Positions 6,482 through 8,569 of a stretch of DNA of 8,569 nucleotides are shown here, piece by piece. The position numbers and the translations under genes are program-made. Origin of the DNA: Acidimicrobiales bacterium (GTDB lineage Bacteria > Actinomycetota > Acidimicrobiia > Acidimicrobiales > Poriferisodalaceae). Within the stretch, counting starts at the first letter, position 1; every line of letters begins with the position of its first letter. The stretch spans positions 1-8,569 of the forward strand of contig JASMKJ010000367.1 of NCBI GenBank assembly GCA_030749275.1, written 5' to 3'. The notes beneath the pieces were generated by a model. It was not told the DNA's origin. It worked only from the letters and a program-made list of their open reading frames with translations, and did no database searches.

Positions 6482-7005
6482 CTGTCTAACAGCTCGCTGA
6501 TAGCTTTCCGCGATCGCAGATGAAGCACTGTCGCGTGTGACCATGACCCATCCGATATGCATTCTTGATACCGCTGTCTCAGCGGTTCGAATTCTTTCCA
6601 GCTCCACAAAATGACGTTCTTCGCGGGGTTGAAACTGTAGAGGTTGCTAAAGGGTTCTCTGTTTCCGCCCCACAGTTGCTTTCTCGTCAAGACGCGAACC
6701 AAAGTTCGAGGAATGAGTTGTCGCATGACTGTGCGGCGCGGCAAATCAAGCCAAATGATCTTGTCTGCGAGGCGTAGTTGCATCCCGCCCAGAGATGACC
6801 AGTTGCCGTCGGTAACCCACCCTGATGACGCTTGTTCGAATCGTTCGGCAAGGTCGTCCTTGAAATCTTCGATCGGTCGCAACGCCCAGTCGGACTCAAA
6901 GGCCATCGAATCCATTTCGATGTGTTCCAGGTCGTGCCGTTCAGCCAACTGTTTCGCGACGAAGCTCTTTCCACAACCCGACGCGCCCACTACCGCGATC
7001 TTCAT
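6478..7005 (-). CDS. P-loop kinase-like protein, FlaR/topology-modulation type
   Basis: A 175-residue P-loop NTPase related to adenylate kinases. Walker A is GASGCGKS (7-14). D32 in the EMDSM segment matches the HLDAL position of this family, VTDGNWSS (64-71) matches its DGNY motif, and IIWLDLPR (83-90) the Walker-B-like strand. The basic stretch RTLVRVLTRKQLWGGNRE (100-117) fits the lid, and NVILWSWKEF (130-139) the usual tryptophan-rich tail region. Relatives are annotated 'DNA topology modulation protein' after FlaR, but their biochemical role is poorly known and they are probably small-molecule kinases. It starts 5 nt after the alpha/beta hydrolase stop, with no clear Shine-Dalgarno, suggesting translational coupling, and ends in a 4-nt overlap with the convergent methyltransferase. 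Confidence 0.85.
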   Translation of the reverse strand: MKIAVVGASGCGKSFVAKQLAERHDLEHIEMDSMAFESDWALRPIEDFKDDLAERFEQASSGWVTDGNWSSLGGMQLRLADKIIWLDLPRRTVMRQLIPRTLVRVLTRKQLWGGNREPFSNLYSFNPAKNVILWSWKEFEPLRQRYQECISDGSWSHATVLHLRSRKAISELLDS

Positions 7006-7010
7006 CTCAT

Positions 7011-7700
7011 TTATGCGCTGACGCTCAACCCGATCAACAGAGACGCTACGAGTTCTGGGCGATTAGCGAACGGCGAGTGGTCAGTGTCCCACTCGATCAT
7101 CGTTGTCGCTCGCTCCGCCATTTTTTTCTGACCAGCGACGGGTAAAGCGTTGTCGCGGGAACAAATCACATACGTTGAAGGCTTGACCTGCCACGCCAAC
7201 TCCGATGAACCTTCGAACGGCTTATGGCTCTGGGGGCGAAGATTTTGTGCCGCCCACGAGAAGTCCTGTGCCGAGCATTCGTTGTAGAACACCCCGGCCC
7301 CTAACTCAGCTTTGACGGTGCTCGTTCCGTCCTCTCTGGTGTTCAAGGTGTCGTAGAGCTGAGGAGAGGCGTAGTCGGCGAGACTCTCGTCCTCATGGCC
7401 GAGGAAAGCTGCCAGGTACACCAAGTGGCCGACTCGGTTGTGTGTTCCGGCTTCTGTTATGACCCTGCCACCGCGTGAGTGGCCAAGAAGAATCGCTTGC
7501 TCGTCTCCTGGAAGGCTGTCCAAGGTTTCTCGTACTGCTGCGTTGTCTTCTGTTTCATTTGCCCCTGTTGACGCAACGGCACAGCTCGGCAAGTCTGGAG
7601 CGGCCCAAGGAACCGCTGCTGCATCAAGGTAAGGGGTTACGCGTTCCCAACACCACGGGCCATGCCAGGCACCGTGGACAAGAACAACTGGTTTGTTCAT
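7011..7700 (-). CDS. Alpha/beta hydrolase, small esterase-like
   Basis: A 229-residue alpha/beta hydrolase. The N-terminus PVVLVHGAWHGPWCW (4-18) carries the oxyanion HG motif and resembles plant methylesterase/hydroxynitrile-lyase-like and EstC-like enzymes. The nucleophile elbow is LGHSRGG (S75), the acid probably D183 (ICSRDNALP) and the base H208 (WDTDHSPF), so all three triad residues are present. There is no signal peptide and no extra domain, so a cytoplasmic esterase, lactonase or related C-C or C-N hydrolase is expected; the substrate cannot be predicted. It starts at ATG 28 nt after the MFS stop, with no strong Shine-Dalgarno in that gap. It lies 5 nt from the P-loop gene, so it is probably the middle gene of a three-gene transcript. 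Confidence 0.88.
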   Translation of the reverse strand: MNKPVVLVHGAWHGPWCWERVTPYLDAAAVPWAAPDLPSCAVASTGANETEDNAAVRETLDSLPGDEQAILLGHSRGGRVITEAGTHNRVGHLVYLAAFLGHEDESLADYASPQLYDTLNTREDGTSTVKAELGAGVFYNECSAQDFSWAAQNLRPQSHKPFEGSSELAWQVKPSTYVICSRDNALPVAGQKKMAERATTMIEWDTDHSPFANRPELVASLLIGLSVSA

Positions 7701-7728
7701 AGCAATGAAAATTAGCCGATGATGAGCT

Positions 7729-8569
7729 CTAGGAGTTTGAAGCGTCGCTGGGAACTTTCATTCGGATGGTCATTAGTGCTCCGAGCAGCGCTGCTATGGA
7801 TGCGACGATGAACGGGATCTGGAAAGAGCCGGTTCTTTCACCGACCCAGCCCGCAAACGGTGGGCCGGCGAGTTGCGCTACTCCGAAGGCAAAGGTGATG
7901 GTTCCGAAGGCTGTGACGAACGATCTGCCGTCTAGAGCGTCGGCCAACATGGCTCCGATGGTGGTCGGGACGCCAGCTATGCATAGCCCAAATGCAAATA
8001 CGCCGATGATCACTAGCAAGCCGTTGTCAAAGAGTGTGAGCACCGGTGCTATCGCCATCAGAACAAATCCGAATCCCATGGTGGTGCGACGCGAAAGGTG
8101 ATCGGAAATTCTCCCGAACACAACTCCTCCGAAAATGCTGGCTAAGCCCAGGAGGGCGAACATCAGACGCGCCGTTTCTCCGCTCCATCCCGATGCCACC
8201 AACTGGGTAGGAAGAAAGTAGAAGAACAGGGAGTAGGTGATGCCAAAAATCACGAATGCAAGCGTTATTGATCGCCAGTTGGGAACAGTGGTCAACACCG
8301 ATATCGGGACTTTTTCTGTACCGGTGGTGTTCTTGCCTCGATGTAAAACCATTAGGAGTCCGATCAGTACAAGCACTGCAAAAGACGCCTGGAGACCGTA
8401 GACAGGACGCCACGCGAACTCGTTTCCGGTCGCTGTACGAACGGCGGACGTGAGGGGGCCAGCAAGCATGACTCCAGTGCCAATTCCTGAACCTACAAGT
8501 CCGATGGCAAGACCTCCGTGGGTGGGGCCAACCATGGCCGCGGCTATTCCTGGAGCGGGAACCCAGACC
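7729..8569 (-). CDS. MFS transporter, C-terminal part (5' end beyond right edge)
   Basis: The frame is open to the right edge, so the gene starts outside the window; the internal ATG at 8535 is not its start. The visible 279 residues begin in about the fourth transmembrane segment. They include a glycine-rich fifth segment with a G-x-G-x-G-x..AGP run, WRPVYGLQASF leading into the sixth, a cytoplasmic linker (about HRGKNTTGTEKVPISV), and six further hydrophobic segments. GRISDHLSRR between segments eight and nine is the conserved second-half copy of MFS motif A. About 120 N-terminal residues with segments one to three are missing. It is an inner-membrane proton-coupled or facilitated transporter; the substrate is unknown. 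It stands upstream of the alpha/beta hydrolase with a 28-nt gap and may import or export that enzyme's substrate or product. Confidence 0.88.
   Translation of the reverse strand, partial: VWVPAPGIAAAMVGPTHGGLAIGLVGSGIGTGVMLAGPLTSAVRTATGNEFAWRPVYGLQASFAVLVLIGLLMVLHRGKNTTGTEKVPISVLTTVPNWRSITLAFVIFGITYSLFFYFLPTQLVASGWSGETARLMFALLGLASIFGGVVFGRISDHLSRRTTMGFGFVLMAIAPVLTLFDNGLLVIIGVFAFGLCIAGVPTTIGAMLADALDGRSFVTAFGTITFAFGVAQLAGPPFAGWVGERTGSFQIPFIVASIAALLGALMTIRMKVPSDASNS

Noticed and set aside
6482..6492. Bidirectional terminator CTGT-CTA-ACAG between the convergent genes
   Set aside because: A 4-bp stem without a flanking T-run is too weak, and it lies inside the P-loop coding sequence.
7729..8535. 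Complete 268-residue membrane protein starting at the ATG at 8535
   Set aside because: The frame stays open to the right edge with MFS-like sequence (VWVPAPGIAAA) before this ATG, and an MFS protein needs about 120 more N-terminal residues.
1..8569. Defence system, CRISPR array, tRNA or phage genes
   Set aside because: No repeat-spacer pattern, nuclease, toxin-antitoxin, integrase or cloverleaf-like sequence was seen; all supported genes are metabolic enzymes or a transporter.

Overview
The window reads as a bacterial metabolic gene neighbourhood with tightly packed genes. G+C is moderate, a little above half by eye. All but one gene lie on the minus strand, so transcription runs from high to low coordinates. 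The host cannot be fixed from the sequence. The mix of D-aminoacylase-type amidohydrolases, a CocE-type hydrolase and an actinobacterial-looking methyltransferase suggests a free-living heterotroph, perhaps of an Acidimicrobiia-like or SAR202-like lineage. That is an impression, not a demonstration. No tRNA, rRNA, CRISPR array, transposase or long repeat is visible, and no gap between genes exceeds 300 bases.

Right-hand block (about 6478-8569, minus strand): an MFS transporter cut by the window edge, a small alpha/beta hydrolase 28 nt downstream, and a P-loop kinase-like protein of the FlaR/topology-modulation type 5 nt after that. The spacing suggests one transcript. It meets the only plus-strand gene, a class I SAM-dependent methyltransferase (5690-6481), tail to tail with a 4-nt overlap of the two stop codons.

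Left-hand block (about 1-5562, minus strand), in transcription order: a SnoaL/NTF2-like small protein, a CocE/NonD-type serine hydrolase that starts at TTG, an amidohydrolase of the N-acyl-D-amino-acid deacylase family, a class III aminotransferase, and the first 80 residues of a second amidohydrolase of the same family that runs off the left edge. The first amidohydrolase and the aminotransferase overlap by up to 31 nt.

The most informative gene is the aminotransferase. By name it would be called glutamate-1-semialdehyde aminomutase-like. Its motifs match instead, as I recall that sequence, the (S)-beta-phenylalanine aminotransferase of Variovorax paradoxus, including both substrate-binding arginines. 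Set between two amidohydrolases and next to a CocE-type hydrolase, it suggests a route in which acyl or ester groups are removed from an N-acylated beta- or D-amino acid and the freed amine is transaminated. This is inference: the substrate is unknown, and no regulator or downstream oxidation enzyme lies in the window.
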